Source of the DNA: Echinococcus granulosus
Lineage: Eukaryota > Platyhelminthes > Cestoda > Cyclophyllidea > Taeniidae
Assembly (NCBI RefSeq): GCF_000524195.1
Contig: NW_020170396.1
Coordinates: forward strand, 750,127 to 814,126
DNA length: 64,000 nt
Direction: 5' to 3'
Part shown: positions 23,301-34,700 of the stretch, piece by piece
Numbering within the stretch: position 1 is the stretch's first letter
Layout of the letters: each line of letters opens with the position of its first letter
Program-made: the position numbers and the translations under genes
The notes under the pieces: generated by a model
Database searches by the model: none
What the model was told of the DNA's origin: nothing
Seen by the model: the letters and a program-made list of their open reading frames with translations, nothing else

Positions 23301-26068
23301 TTTCTGCAAAAATTCCCACACACCACATCAGGGCTTTGCTCCGCCGATGCGATCGCTGTGAATGCTCAGCGGTCAAGGTAGCGGAGTTGTTATCATGGAC
23401 AACTACCTAATGAAGTAGATTTTCAATGTGTGCGACTAGTTGCCATCATTTACTCGCATTGTCGTCCGTTCTTATTTGCGAATGCTTCTCTTTCGTCTGC
23501 CAATTTTTGTAACCTGAGTTTCCTATCACTAAGCGGGTAAGGGACAGAAAACGCCTCCAAGGCAGACTTCTTTATTGGCCAACGTGTGTGAGTTAGCCTT
23601 AAAGATACGGCGCGCATGTACGAGTTCGGCGAATGGTCAGCGAAGACGGGCGAGGACTGAACACGGGCCACTGAGTCGTCTTATTCGAGCCTACCTATGG
23701 TCGCCGATTGACCTTGACCTTAAAGCAAGTGCTACCCCATTTCAGTTAATTAGGAAGGAATGAGTGAAATTTGCATAAGAACGTTTTTCTGGGGTCGCAG
23801 ACATCCAGCACTCTGACAACCATCATCTAAAGGCCACAGTTAATTCACCCTGCTTTTCTAGAATCTATGTCGAGGCAACACGAGCGTCCATTGACCCTTC
23901 TTCATAAGCTAGTTACTGTAGAAAGCACAGCACCTCCTGTTTACTTTACGCTCGAAACCTAGCCACAAAAGTTTATTACAAGCCACCTATCTTTGTCCCT
24001 CGACGTTGCCTTGGTTTAATCCAAAGATCTACTATTGCGCTCCCAAATTCCCCTTAATTTGTGCTTGCGGAAAAAATCCCAAAATTCCAGGTGTGCCAAC
24101 ATTTATGACACCTGTCATATGCCACTGTTAGCTACTTTTACGTTTTGGTTTTGGTTTTTTTGCTTTGTAAAAGAGGCTAAAACAAACATAGTTTATGAGA
24201 ACCATCTCCGTTTCGCTGGGTGAATGTGTCTATTTCCTAATACTTGTTAATCAGGCAATAGCGACCCTGTGCTACAAATCCTACTGTGGTAAATCTCTTT
24301 TGAAGATTCACCAACTGTACCTTAGTTTCTGTCTCTGGAGTAGGGGATGTTCTAAAAAAGACGTTTTTTTAGACAACATTTGCCTTGCTTTTTATTTTGC
24401 CGTTGCTTCTTTCCCATATGTGTCACACTAATAGGTTCCTCATGCAAATTGAGGTTTTTGTTGCAAAACCAAGCATGCAAAATGGCACGTGGGTCACGCA
24501 TGCATTTGCGTCACTCAGCCCTCCCCCTCCCCCTCCCCACCCTCCGACTACTGATCAAGGTCTTTGAGGTCCGGTGTTTATCTTACTTTTATACTATGTC
24601 TGAGTTATAGCTGAAGGTTCTAGGTGGCATATGAATCCACCAAGCCTAACTCAATTCTCGCTTTGAGTGCCGTCCCCGGAGCTCCTCGTGGTCCCTTTTC
24701 TGCTTTGGCTGCCTTAATCACATGGTATTATTGGTATCCTATCGATCTCTGAAAAGGTTGATGGACTGGTCAAAAATCACTTTTGTAAGCATAAAGAAGG
24801 AGCGGGAGACGAGCAGCATGAGTGATGTTGGTAGGACCCCACACCGAATGGGAAAAGGCTGGCAGTGCTCAAATCATCTGTAAATATGGTTGTTCGCCAT
24901 GGTTTCTTCTACTTTGAGCCCCGTTCCTGGCGCCCCCAGTGGTCCCTCTTCTGCTTCGAGCGTCACATGACTTCCATGGAATTGCTACCAGCCTCGGTGT
25001 ATGCATTAAGCTTATACGAGGAAATTTCCTTATTGTTCTATAAGGGGTGGTACTCTCACCATTTTCAATGAGATGCCTACGAAATTGAGTTCTCTATTAG
25101 GCTGATTGTATCAGGGCGAGGTGAAATGGGATTGATTTTATGTAGCGAATACGCTCCGAACGTCGAGCGCTTTTCGTAGTAGTAATGACTGTTCAAAAGT
25201 AATATAAGCGAACGGTACCAAATTAGTGCCTGCCTGACAATATCGTAGGTGGTTCATTAGGGACGATCTCGATTCACTCCGTCGCTAAACACGGTTTGGG
25301 TAGTTCCTTTATTGTGAGTTTCCGCATATTCAATCATTAACAACAGCCACCTCCTTCCGCGATTTTCACCCGTATTATTCGATTATTAAAATCTTAATAT
25401 TGTTTTTTCGAAATGGGTTTGCCAAAGCTGTCACCAGTGTGGTGCTGAATTTCGCTTTGGAGACGTTATTAGGTGAAAGAGTGGAAGTGGTTGCATTACC
25501 TTCATCTGGAAGCATTGAGTTACTAGTGTCGTAGGTGACACAGGCGTGGGGAACGATTCAGAAGGATGGGTTAGAAAGTTCCGTTTGGAAAAAATTACTG
25601 TTAAAGCTAAGGATATTCTTTTCCATTTTCAGCACGAGCGTGTTGCATGACTTCTGACGACACGTTAAAACATCCACGTGGCATCACCCTAATTGCAGGC
25701 ATGCGTGTGTTCGCTGTTCCGTGTAATCACATGTATACGCATCCCGAGCCCTTATCTGTGTACGGTCACAAATACTACCAGCGTGTTTTTTCATCAACAC
25801 TTTAGTGTTAGACGCCTTGCTAACCCCTCTCTGTCATCCCTTGTTGTCCTTGTCGTTGTAGTACGCGAACGTACTGGAGAGGCTAAAGCAGTCTCCGGGT
25901 CTGTGTGAGTCTGTGGAGCTGCTGAAGGGCTGGACGTGCAGTACGGAGGCCCTAGAGGACCCTCTGGTGTACCTACCCTGTCCGGAGACCGGCACCTATC
26001 CATCTGTTAGGTCGTGGAAGTGCCTCTCTGTTGAACGTATTTATTCTCAAGATGCGACATCAAAGTAG
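20114..26068 (+). CDS. Unidentified three-exon gene, about 214 residues
   Basis: Gene-level span. Exons 20114-20376, 22264-22438 and 25862-26068 join in phase to 645 bases including the stop. I do not recognise the protein. It begins with a short hydrophobic segment and a basic flank (MVTALVYIVHRWCRR), which could anchor it in a membrane. A further hydrophobic helix follows (RSTGLLVTFLYQELRAQLW), then an acidic helical part (LFSTLAEDLCDLVERE) and a Cys-containing end. Start ATG 20114 is a choice: the frame stays open upstream, and an acceptor inside CACAG at 20122 is also possible. An AATAAA lies at 26314-26319. A mobile sequence sits in intron 1 and its twin lies just after the last exon. 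The gene could also be longer at its 5' end. Confidence 0.5.
21633..22000. mobile_element. Young repeat, copy 1 (block A then block B)
   Basis: Block A (21633-21722, 90 bases) is repeated directly at 26358-26447 with one visible mismatch. Block B (21745-22000, 256 bases) is repeated in inverted orientation at 26455-26710, identical as far as I can follow by eye. Block A contains a 9-base inverted repeat, CTCACTACT/AGTAGTGAG. The 22 bases between A and B (purine-rich) are not in copy 2. No protein frame is apparent. It lies in intron 1 of the unidentified gene. Confidence 0.85.
22264..22438 (+). CDS. Unidentified gene, exon 2
   Basis: Acceptor is TCTCACTTCCAG and donor is AAG|GTCAGT, phase 2 to 0. 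It encodes ATLRDLKVDLPFPGPEDLFS, then a helical stretch with VWAAACLNSLAG. Both borders are strong and the composition is clearly coding. Confidence 0.6.
24519..24545. repeat. CCCTCC microsatellite
   Basis: A short pure-pyrimidine tract made of (CCCCCT)-like units. It produces an accidental poly-proline frame that should not be taken for protein. Confidence 0.8.
24661..24975 (+). repeat. Diverged direct duplication about 250 bases apart
   Basis: CTTTGAGTGCCGTCCCCGGAGC at 24661 and CTTTGAGCCCCGTTCCTGGCGC at 24911 begin two similar segments that share GTGGTCCCT.TTCTGCTT and a nearby CACATG. Identity is roughly three quarters over about 60 bases. Confidence 0.55.
25862..26068 (+). CDS. Unidentified gene, exon 3 (terminal)
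   Basis: Acceptor is CCTTGTCGTTGTAG. Phase 0 gives YANVLERLKQSPGLCESVEL and later LVYLPCPETGTYPS, ending at TAG 26066-26068. The last 20 codons look less protein-like, so the true exon might end at a donor near 26006 instead. Confidence 0.5.
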   Translation, partial: YANVLERLKQSPGLCESVELLKGWTCSTEALEDPLVYLPCPETGTYPSVRSWKCLSVERIYSQDATSK

Positions 26069-26313
26069 TCCGTGTAGTTACTCTTGATTTGCGACAAATA
26101 AGTTGTTTTCATACGTCAGTTTGATGGCTTTTTACCGAGAATACTTGCTCTTAGTGATGAAAAGTACTTACATTTTCAAAATTCTCTGTGGCATTGGAGT
26201 TTGCTGTGGCTGTGGAAAAATAGAGACACCTTGAGGGAGTGAAACATGCAATTCGCGAATGCGTGGCCGTCTGTTCCGGCATTTTTGAAGTATTTGCCTT
26301 ATGTGTTGGTGAA

Positions 26314-26319
26314 AATAAA
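26314..26319 (+). terminator. Possible polyadenylation signal
   Basis: AATAAA about 245 bases after the stop of the unidentified three-exon gene. Such hexamers occur often by chance in AT-rich DNA. Confidence 0.35.
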
Positions 26320-26336
26320 AAATGGAAGTCGTTTAG

Positions 26337-26735
26337 GCATTGAAAGGCACGGTGGTCCCGTCGTAAATACGTCTAAACTGTTAGCCAGGTTTGAGGTGCT
26401 CACTACTTTATCCGTGTAGAACCGTCTGGAATAAATCAGTAGTGAGGCATTGAACGAACGTGTGCCGCCTTTCAAGGGGGTCGGCCAATCATTTTTGGCG
26501 GACATTCAACAACCGCAGCCGACTATGATGACAGTGTTTAGCTCGAAAGTAGATGTTAATCAGGTTTTTAGCTGGCGCCTACTTCGATCTTCCATGAATG
26601 TTTCTTAAATCACACTGTCAAAAGGATTTTATGGTAATTTCAATGCATTGGAGACTACGGCGTTGGGCTGTGTCAGCAAAGAAAACCAGCATTCTAGGTG
26701 AGCCAATTTCTTGCATTGAAAGGCACGGTGGTCCC
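26337..26735. mobile_element. Young repeat, copy 2, with 23-base target duplication
   Basis: An insert of 353 bases (26360-26712) is flanked by perfect 23-base direct repeats, 26337-26359 and 26713-26735 (GCATTGAAAGGCACGGTGGT plus CCC). Inside, block A is in the same orientation as in copy 1 and block B is inverted. The A/B joint carries GCATTGAA again (26447-26454), the first eight bases of the flanking duplication. Long target duplications with an internal inversion are typical of target-primed reverse transcription with twin priming, but no poly(A) tail is visible, so the mechanism is inference. Confidence 0.8.
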
Positions 26736-27214
26736 TTGAATATCCGAGATTCACTTTCTACTGCAACAAACTTGTTGCAGTGTTACTTCCGGGATGTCGA
26801 GTAATTTGACTTCGACTCGCAACTCGTTCCTAGCGAAAATTTAAAGCCTTCAGGTGATTGTTGAATCGTGAACCCCACAGAGGTACTACCTTCACTAGCA
26901 ATGTCATTATTCGACTGAATCTCCAGTTGTACAGTTCTAGGTAGAAGTCAACCCCAACGGGAAGAACAAAACTTTGACACAGATGAAGTGGGCAAAGGAT
27001 ATGACAACGCAAATGGCGTAATTGGCAACTCGTGTCTACTTATCTCGTCAACGCCAAACGAACAACGCCGCGATGCCTCGGCACATAGGCGTGTCGATGT
27101 TAGGCTAATGCAGAGTTTGTTTGATAAGAGCGTTTCATGCAATTTCAAGTCAAATCAGAACTTTCAAACCCCTGGACTAGGATATATGGAGGGGCTCTAC
27201 TCTGGCGATACTCT

Positions 27215-27480
27215 AGAGGGTAGTAGGTGACAAGCGTGTTTGACTACTACTTATTCCAACTCGTGATCATGTCACGCCTTAGTCCAAACACCGTTAATCC
27301 AAATGGCAGGTAACATCACCTGGTTTTACAGTCCCTTATCAACTGAAGTGTCAAGCCTGAACCCTCCAAACACAGTGTGGTGTGTCGGTGGTACTGTACT
27401 CATCAGCAACGATGCATCAGTAGTGCATTCGGGTGGTTTGAGTAATAACATTTCACAAGCAGTCAGCCACACGTCAACAC
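27215..27480 (-). repeat. Interspersed repeat family, copy 2
   Basis: Reads as the reverse complement of 51.65-51.91 kb. Shared landmarks are GGGTAGTAGGTGACAAG, CTTATTCCAACTCGTGATCA, ACAGTCCCTTATCAACTGAA and GCATTCGGGTGGTTTGAGTA. It carries about 40 extra bases relative to the 51 kb copy. Sequence on to about 27.9 kb may belong to the same element but could not be aligned. Confidence 0.75.
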
Positions 27481-28621
27481 ACAACTTAACTTGTCGTGTG
27501 GCGAAGTTCCACATGAAACATATCCTTCTGTGGGAGGCGTGGATGCAACTAGCCACCAACCAAAAGATTGGCGATTTCGAAAAATTGCTGAAGTCTGAGT
27601 TCCACGACAGCTTTCCGCTTCGGATCGGCGTATAAGAGTTGAAGGATGCACTGAGGTAGTTGAAGGAACGCCTTGTCAAGGCGGAGGACGAGGAGGAAAG
27701 CTGAGATTCTGAGATCCATGCCATTTAACGAAACCTGGGTGCATCTTTTCCCCCCGAAACCAAGTTGAACATCAGAGTGATGGTGGTGGTGAACATGAGG
27801 CAAAGCATGTTGGTCGAGGGTGGTTTAGTAGCACTGACAAACCCTACTCCTCTGCCGATGCTGCTTTTCAGGCTCAGGCCAGGCAGTAGTTGTTGAAGGG
27901 TGGGTTGAGTGTAGCAGGGAGGACTGGGTTGCAGCTTGCAGTCGTTGAGGTTAGTCCTATTCTCGAGTGCACCTCAAACAAACTCCATTTGGCTCGTCTG
28001 TTTGGGTAATCGCATCTTTGCACAAATCTCCCGTAACGAGTCCTCAAAAGCTTGAATGGTGACGACACTAGTAGGATTAAAGGAATAATCTGTTTAGTTG
28101 GTGTGCAATGCTAGGGAGAAATAAGTGGAATCTTCTGATCATGTCCATCACCCTGCAACGTTACTGACGCCTGAAGGGGTGTTTATTCAGTGACCTGAAT
28201 CCGTTAGCTATCGCAACTACGTCAGCCGTATTTATTGAGTTGTCAGAGGGCAAGAGTTAGTAAATAATCGCGTCATCGCAGTGCGTAAAGCGTGCATATT
28301 TCTCACGCCAAACGTTTAAGTCCTCCTCCGACAACACCCGAGCAATCATTGGCAGTGCGCAAAAATGACGACCATTGTCTGTCTCTTTTCCAAAGGAGAT
28401 ATAGGGAGATGTTAGTAGTGACATTACATTAGTGTATACTTAGTCTTGATCCAAATGAGGCAGGTGAGTAGACCTGCTGCAGTTTACCAGGGCCTGTCGA
28501 AGACGGCCTTTGAAAAGAGCCAATGCGCACACACGAACGCACGCAGATTCAAATGCGCGTGCGAGTGAGAAAGAGTGAGGAATAGACGGCGAATTGCTGA
28601 CGTTATTGCTTACTTATGCAG

Positions 28622-28789
28622 GCAGTCGTGCGACCCAGTGGAGTCCGATTTACCACCTCTTCTCCTTCACCCTTGCATGGACTCGCGACGTCGCGATGGA
28701 CCGCCATGTCATGGAGCATAGACCTCCGTGCAACCCCTTCCATCATCTCCATGCGCACAGATACGTCTCGGACATCACGGCCAGGAACC
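28622..28789 (+). CDS. Possible 5' exon of the AMPK gamma gene
   Basis: 168 bases lie between a good acceptor (TTACTTATGCAG) and a donor (AACC|GTAAGA). Two frames are open. In one, the exon leaves in phase 1 and joins exactly to an acceptor at 37031, one codon before the ATG at 37034; this frame holds an internal MDRHVMEHRPPCNPF. The other is Ser/Thr/Arg-rich like the gamma N-terminus but does not join in phase. It is a candidate only. Confidence 0.3.
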
Positions 28790-31700
28790 GTAAGAGGGCC
28801 CATCATCTCTCAGTCTTCCCTAATTCTACCTTTCTTTTTTTTTTCTGTTCAGAAGAGGTTCGAGGTGATGTGGAACAGCCCCGGTAATTAAATAAGTTAG
28901 CTTAGTGTTTCGTTGATATAGAAATGCCTCGGAGCTGCTGGTAATCAGATAGGGTGTAGTGAGCTCAGAAATGCTAGGGTGTAAGTAATATGGAATTATT
29001 TTATTCTTTGGTGGCATAACTGATGTTAAAAGGCCGTCGGCACCCGCTGGTAGGGACCGAAACGGATAGCGTCGTTAAATGTACAATCAAAACTAAGATC
29101 GTCTTGTCATTGTTCTGCGAAAAACGAATAAATTGAGTGCGTGTCAACAAGTCCAAAGTTCACTCAACACCACCTTCGATACTCAGACTCGAGTAGATGA
29201 TCTATGAAATAGCCATGATACCGTTAAGTGTCACTAAGACTACACTATATTCGTTTCTAATCAGATTTAGGAAGGGCATCGTTCCCTTAGGTAAATCCAA
29301 CATCCAGACCTTTCTGGCTCGATCGAACCAGTGACCCTTTATGATGGTCATGTGCCAGAACGATCAACCTTGGATGCTCAGAGTGGGTGGTAGGAAAACG
29401 GTTCAATCCTGCCTCAAGAAGCATAACCTGAATGATTGGACTTTTAACAAACAGCTCCAAATAATAAATTCGGACTGTTATTGACGATTTGAAACAGTTT
29501 TATGATTGATTTCAGAAAAATAAAATAGCTGTGAGGTGCTCCTGGTTCGAGGAAAAAGCTGAAGGTGACAGTAGGGGACACCGTCCGAGCTATTTGGTGT
29601 TAGATTTGCCTCTGAGACGGTTTCCGGCAGCAAACGAGGTACAATAGGACTTCGTATACATAACCGTTTACATCCTGTATTAAAATCTGTTGTAGTTTTC
29701 TCTAAAGTATTTGGTTTGTCGATAATCCTTTTCACTTTACCACCGTTGAGTGCGAGAAAGCATGCCACCAACCAATGGGGATGGGGACCGCTTGATGCTC
29801 TTTGAGTTGGGCATTAGCATCTTCACTCAGAATAATTTCTTCCAACTTTCATAATCGAGATTGTATCAATGATTTATGGCCTGATTTATGGAAGGAATTA
29901 CCTTCCACGTTCCACCGAAGGCTAGTGAGACACGCAAGATGGCTGCCCAAATACACCAAACTATTTAAGGAGAAATTTTCGCAATCACTTCTGGCTGACA
30001 CAGCCATTAAATTTTTCAAAGAAGAATGTTTTCGGCTTTAACGAAGCTTTTCCACTTTTTGCCAGACGTTCTTTTAAATGTCTGTAGGACCAACCGCGTT
30101 TGGGCTTACTTCCAAAATTCGGTTTCCACATTCCTGAAGGAATTTGAGTCCTTTCCGCCCGCCAGAATGCTAAGGGATATTTTAAGTCATTTTGAGCATG
30201 ACCTTCAGAGACCTAGACTTGGATGCAACTTCCACGCTTGGTTTTTTTTCCTTCACCTCCTGACAGGGTGATGCTGAAATCCTGCCCTGTGAGGTTCACC
30301 GAGAGAATGCTATGGAACTGGGTGGTCGTGCACCTGAATCAGATCACACTTGATACTCGGCGGTTAATAAGTGCGGGAAATGCGTAACAGTAGGTTCTCA
30401 AAAACAAATTTTTGAACGAAAGGGAAGAAGTGGTGCGGAACTCAGGCATTCCGCCAGGTGTTGCCTCTGCCACGCCCCTTTCAACCTTGCGAAGACCACA
30501 CCCAGAGTTGACGTATCTGTGCCATCGTTTTGCACAAGTAGGCATTTCTTTTTGCGTGTCTTTGAAAATAAGAAGGCGATTATGGAGCAGATTCCCTTGC
30601 TTGATTGATCCAATCCAGGTTTGAATCGGGCAATAATCGGTTCTTCTTGTGTGAAGAAGGCGACCATGTCTCATAGACCAGAGTGTCCGCAATATTTCAC
30701 TGTACATAAGTAGGACTTTTAAAGCAAATAAATTTCTTTTTTTGCGTATCACAGGGTAAGATCAATCTAGCCGAATACGACCAAATCATCTCTGCTACAC
30801 CTTAGCTACAGTAATGATGGCTTTCTAACAACCAGTGAGGAGGTGGTGCGTTTACCATGCCGTAATAAAATGAGCTGAATGTTCTTCCTCGAGTCACAAC
30901 ACGTAGTCTACTGCCGCATGCAAGTTGTGATTCACCACTTGAATGCGATTCACGCAGTTTCGGTCATGCTGTCCTTCAAAAAGGTGGACATATTACTCTC
31001 TGTTGACCAATACCAGGGTCATGCTTTCGATTGACTAGGCTCCTCAGAGCCGCGGTACAAAAATTCCCCAACCATACTGGCGTTTATTGCAGAGCATGCT
31101 CTAGTGCTTTATTATTTCCTAACCTGAGTTCCGGTTATCTCTGAGAGTGTTAAAAAGCATAGGTACTGATAGGGATCTTTTGAACTGGTTTGCAGAGGAG
31201 CAGGAAGGCTATTAGCCTGGATGATATAAGCTGAACTGTGTATTGGTGTCGAGAAGGTTGAATCGAGGGAGACTGGAAGGGTCCACTCAGTCTTTATTCT
31301 GTGGCAGTAAGGCAGAGAGAACAGCTTTAAGATGACCCATTTCTTACATAAAGCTTGTTTGATTCCTAAGGTATCCATCTATCCAGTTTCTTCATTTCAA
31401 TGTTGGAGAGTTGTGAGGCCGCAAAAACTTGTGGTGCGTCCTCCCTCAATGCAATACTCACCACATCGAACCGAATTCAGATTGTTCTCATGGGACAGGA
31501 GTTCTCAACCCAATTCTCGTTTAGCAAAATGACGTACAGCATTTGATCGTAGCTCTGCCATTCGTCGAGGTTTTAAGCCCTATCAGCACTCCTTCATGAT
31601 TTCCGCAGTAGAACTTGCATTAGAAGGTGAAGAACTTCCACCGTCTCTTTTTTCACAGAATAACAAAAGCCAAGGAGAGCCATGGAAATGCTCTCTTTTC

Positions 31701-34700
31701 TGCATTGAAGTGAAGCATTTCATGTTATATGGCTAAAAATATGTTGAAATACGATAAGACCACTTGCATGGTTTAGTTCACCAACTACTGATAAATGCAC
31801 TTGAGTAGCATGTATAACTCTGTTCTCCAATTAGATGCTGATATGGCCGATAACCTATGGAATGTTAATTCAGTCCATAAATATGCTTTTGCCCCTATAA
31901 AATAGGCCGTTGTTATCCCCAAAATTTGAATTTTCGTACAGACATAAAGCGAACAATTGCTCACGTTGGTGTCATTCTTCCCCAAATTTACTTTGAACTT
32001 TCCTCACCTGAGGTAGGCACCGGTGACCCACACCCCGCGGCACGCTCACTCCTACGTGTTTGCGTAAGTGACGGACTCATCAACAGACATCTTTAATTAG
32101 TCACGTCCTTGAGACAGGGCGCCCTTGAAACATCTCCTCGCGCTTCAGTGATTCCGTGAGTGCGTGTGTGTGTGCGTACGGGGGATCGATACTAACGCAA
32201 TTCCCCACCAGCCAGCCAATCGCGTCATGTCCGTAAATTCGTTCACCTGGAATGCGCTACACACTTTGAGGGACAGCCTTCGCGTTCTCGAATGTGAACA
32301 AGTGGCAGCCGGATGCGGTGGATCAAAGCCCCCACCAGTCGCTATGTGGAGCTCTTGCCATTAGGTACTGTAGGATTCATGTCTAAATCCCTTTGCTAGC
32401 TTGCCTCCTCATAATGCTGGCCCGATTCCTGTGCATCTCCACTTGAAGTATTCCTTTCCACATCTATTACGTGAAAAAGCTTTGCCACCGCCAAAAATTT
32501 GGGTCTTTGGGAAGATTATTTTTGCCTCGTTGAGAGGTCTCGTAGTTGCGACAGTTTACCGCCTTGCAAAGATTGGCATTCCACAGGTAGGTAAGTGATT
32601 AGGAACGGCGGAACAGAGCGAAAATAGTAATTCACTGGATTTAAAAGAAGCCTTTTTAAGACTAAATTGTAAACAGATAGCTTTTGAGAAAAGACAAAAG
32701 CGTTGCTCGTCAGCCACGAAATACCTTATTTCCCCACAGTCGGTGCCGGTCTCCGAGAGAAACCGGCCATCAGAGACCAGATGCTTTGTAGTTCCAAGTA
32801 GTGTTATTTAGCTTTTCCTTTCGCTTTCTTTTAATTAACTGTGACACATGTATGCCACGTGGGGCCTCGAATAAGAAAGTCGAAGCGATACACATACGTA
32901 CGTGACTCTAAAAGGCAAAGTAGTTACCATGATGAGTTTTTTTTGCTCACAAAAATGACTTTAAACTCCGTTTGCCGTTTTTTGCTTTTACCTGGATAAC
33001 CGAAAACTATATCGCCTGCTACGAATCGTGAATGAGCTACGCCGCAAGTCCGACCCTAGCCGGAAAAAACCAAGGTGAGACAACGCGCCACCCGACCATT
33101 ACTTGCTCAACGAAGGCGAGGTCAGCTTTATGTTTCCTGAGTGTGTTGAGGGCATTGGGCACACCATCAGAACCACAATCGTTTATATTAGCAGTCAAAT
33201 CATAGTATGAAAGCTTATTCAAAATGTTTGGAATCTCCACATGAAGGTTAGAAATTAAGTCCATTTTTCTCCAACCCCACTACATGCCCTCTCAAGGCTT
33301 TTCGACGCCCAAGCCATAGGACTCAACAGTTAAGTCGTTCAGGGCTACGGCAAACTAATCCTCTAAGCTTAGAAAATGCCCCCTGATATGAAACCTCGAC
33401 CAAACTGCGAAACCAAGATAAGAGGAGCCATGATTAGGCGGTCTCTGATGTAAACAAAATCAGTGATGTTGATGCTAATGGCAATGATGGAATTTGGACT
33501 TCAAAGCAAGTTTCTGATTAAACGCTTAATTAGCCTAAAAATGGATTTAATTTTTTTTGTTTTGAAGTTTGATTCTCAGTTGGCTCATTATTTTCATTTA
33601 TAGAATGTTTTGCATCCTAGCAAATTAGTGAAAGTGCTACTCCTACTTGTTAACGCTTTCGCCACCTGCGTCACACATACGTGACGCGCAACTCCACAAG
33701 CTTGTGATATTTGTGATTAATTAATTGTGCTACAAACTGGTTGATTGAGTTTAAGACAGTAAATTAAATGTAACATACCATCGTTTTGAAGATAAAAGCA
33801 GGTTTTGAGTTCTTGAGTAGTAGCCTTTGATTTGGAAGCAAAAAGGGATGCCAATTAGTGTCACGCAAACGCCTCCATTCCCACTACTGCCACACAATCG
33901 CCTCATATTTACCTTCACTGTTTTTTCATATTTTCACAAATCAAAATTTGCTTGTATCCAACTAGAACTCTACTTTGGAGCTTTAAATGAGGTACTTTGA
34001 CAAGGATTTTTCGGCAATTGAATAGTGAATGAGTGTTCCTGGCAGCGCTTTAGAGGTTTCATTAGACGTGGGCGTTGATTCCCACCACAACGAATGAGAT
34101 TAGTGGAAAAAGCGATATCACATTTACATGGATACCAGCTTAAATAAGCTTGGCTTAATAAAAAGGGAACATACTCAAAGAGGATTAGCCCCTTACCTGC
34201 AGAGCAAGTAAGGTAATAAGTTACAACGAAATGAATGGGACAGAATCGTGAATAAATAAACAAGTTTTTTTCGGGTTGTTACCTACTGTTAAGTGAAAAA
34301 ATCGTCGCACCAAAAATTCAGGCGCGGAGTGCTAAAGGTCATGGATAAAAATACTAAAATTGTTTGTCCGGAAATAGTGAAAAAGTTGTGTTTCTTTGTG
34401 TCGAAAGGGGCATTTTGTAAGCCTACAGCTGGAAATTTAACTGGCGCGTTCGGAGGAAGTAGGACTTCAAAGACCTTTTCGTGGGGTGCTTATAAGGAGG
34501 TGCCTTCAAAGACCCGCCCCGGGTCGAACTTTCCATTTGGTGTGGACATCTGGATTCATTCTTTCAAGATAATGAAAACGCTGCCAATCTTGACGCATAC
34601 TTTCATTGCATTTTAGTAATGAAATGACATTCAGTACGAAAATGCAGCATTAACTCGAAATTATTTGTGTGAGTTTTTCTAGTGAGGCAATGTATTTTCG

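Larger units (their letters stand above)
22439..25861 (+). other. Intron 2 of the unidentified gene
   Basis: A 3.4 kb intron with no further gene seen. It holds a CCCCCT-type microsatellite at about 24519-24545 and a diverged duplicated segment of about 60 bases (24661-24725 and 24911-24975). Confidence 0.5.

Noticed and set aside
24385..24567. Poly-proline frame
   Set aside because: It comes from a CCCCCT microsatellite; no start context or splice logic supports it.
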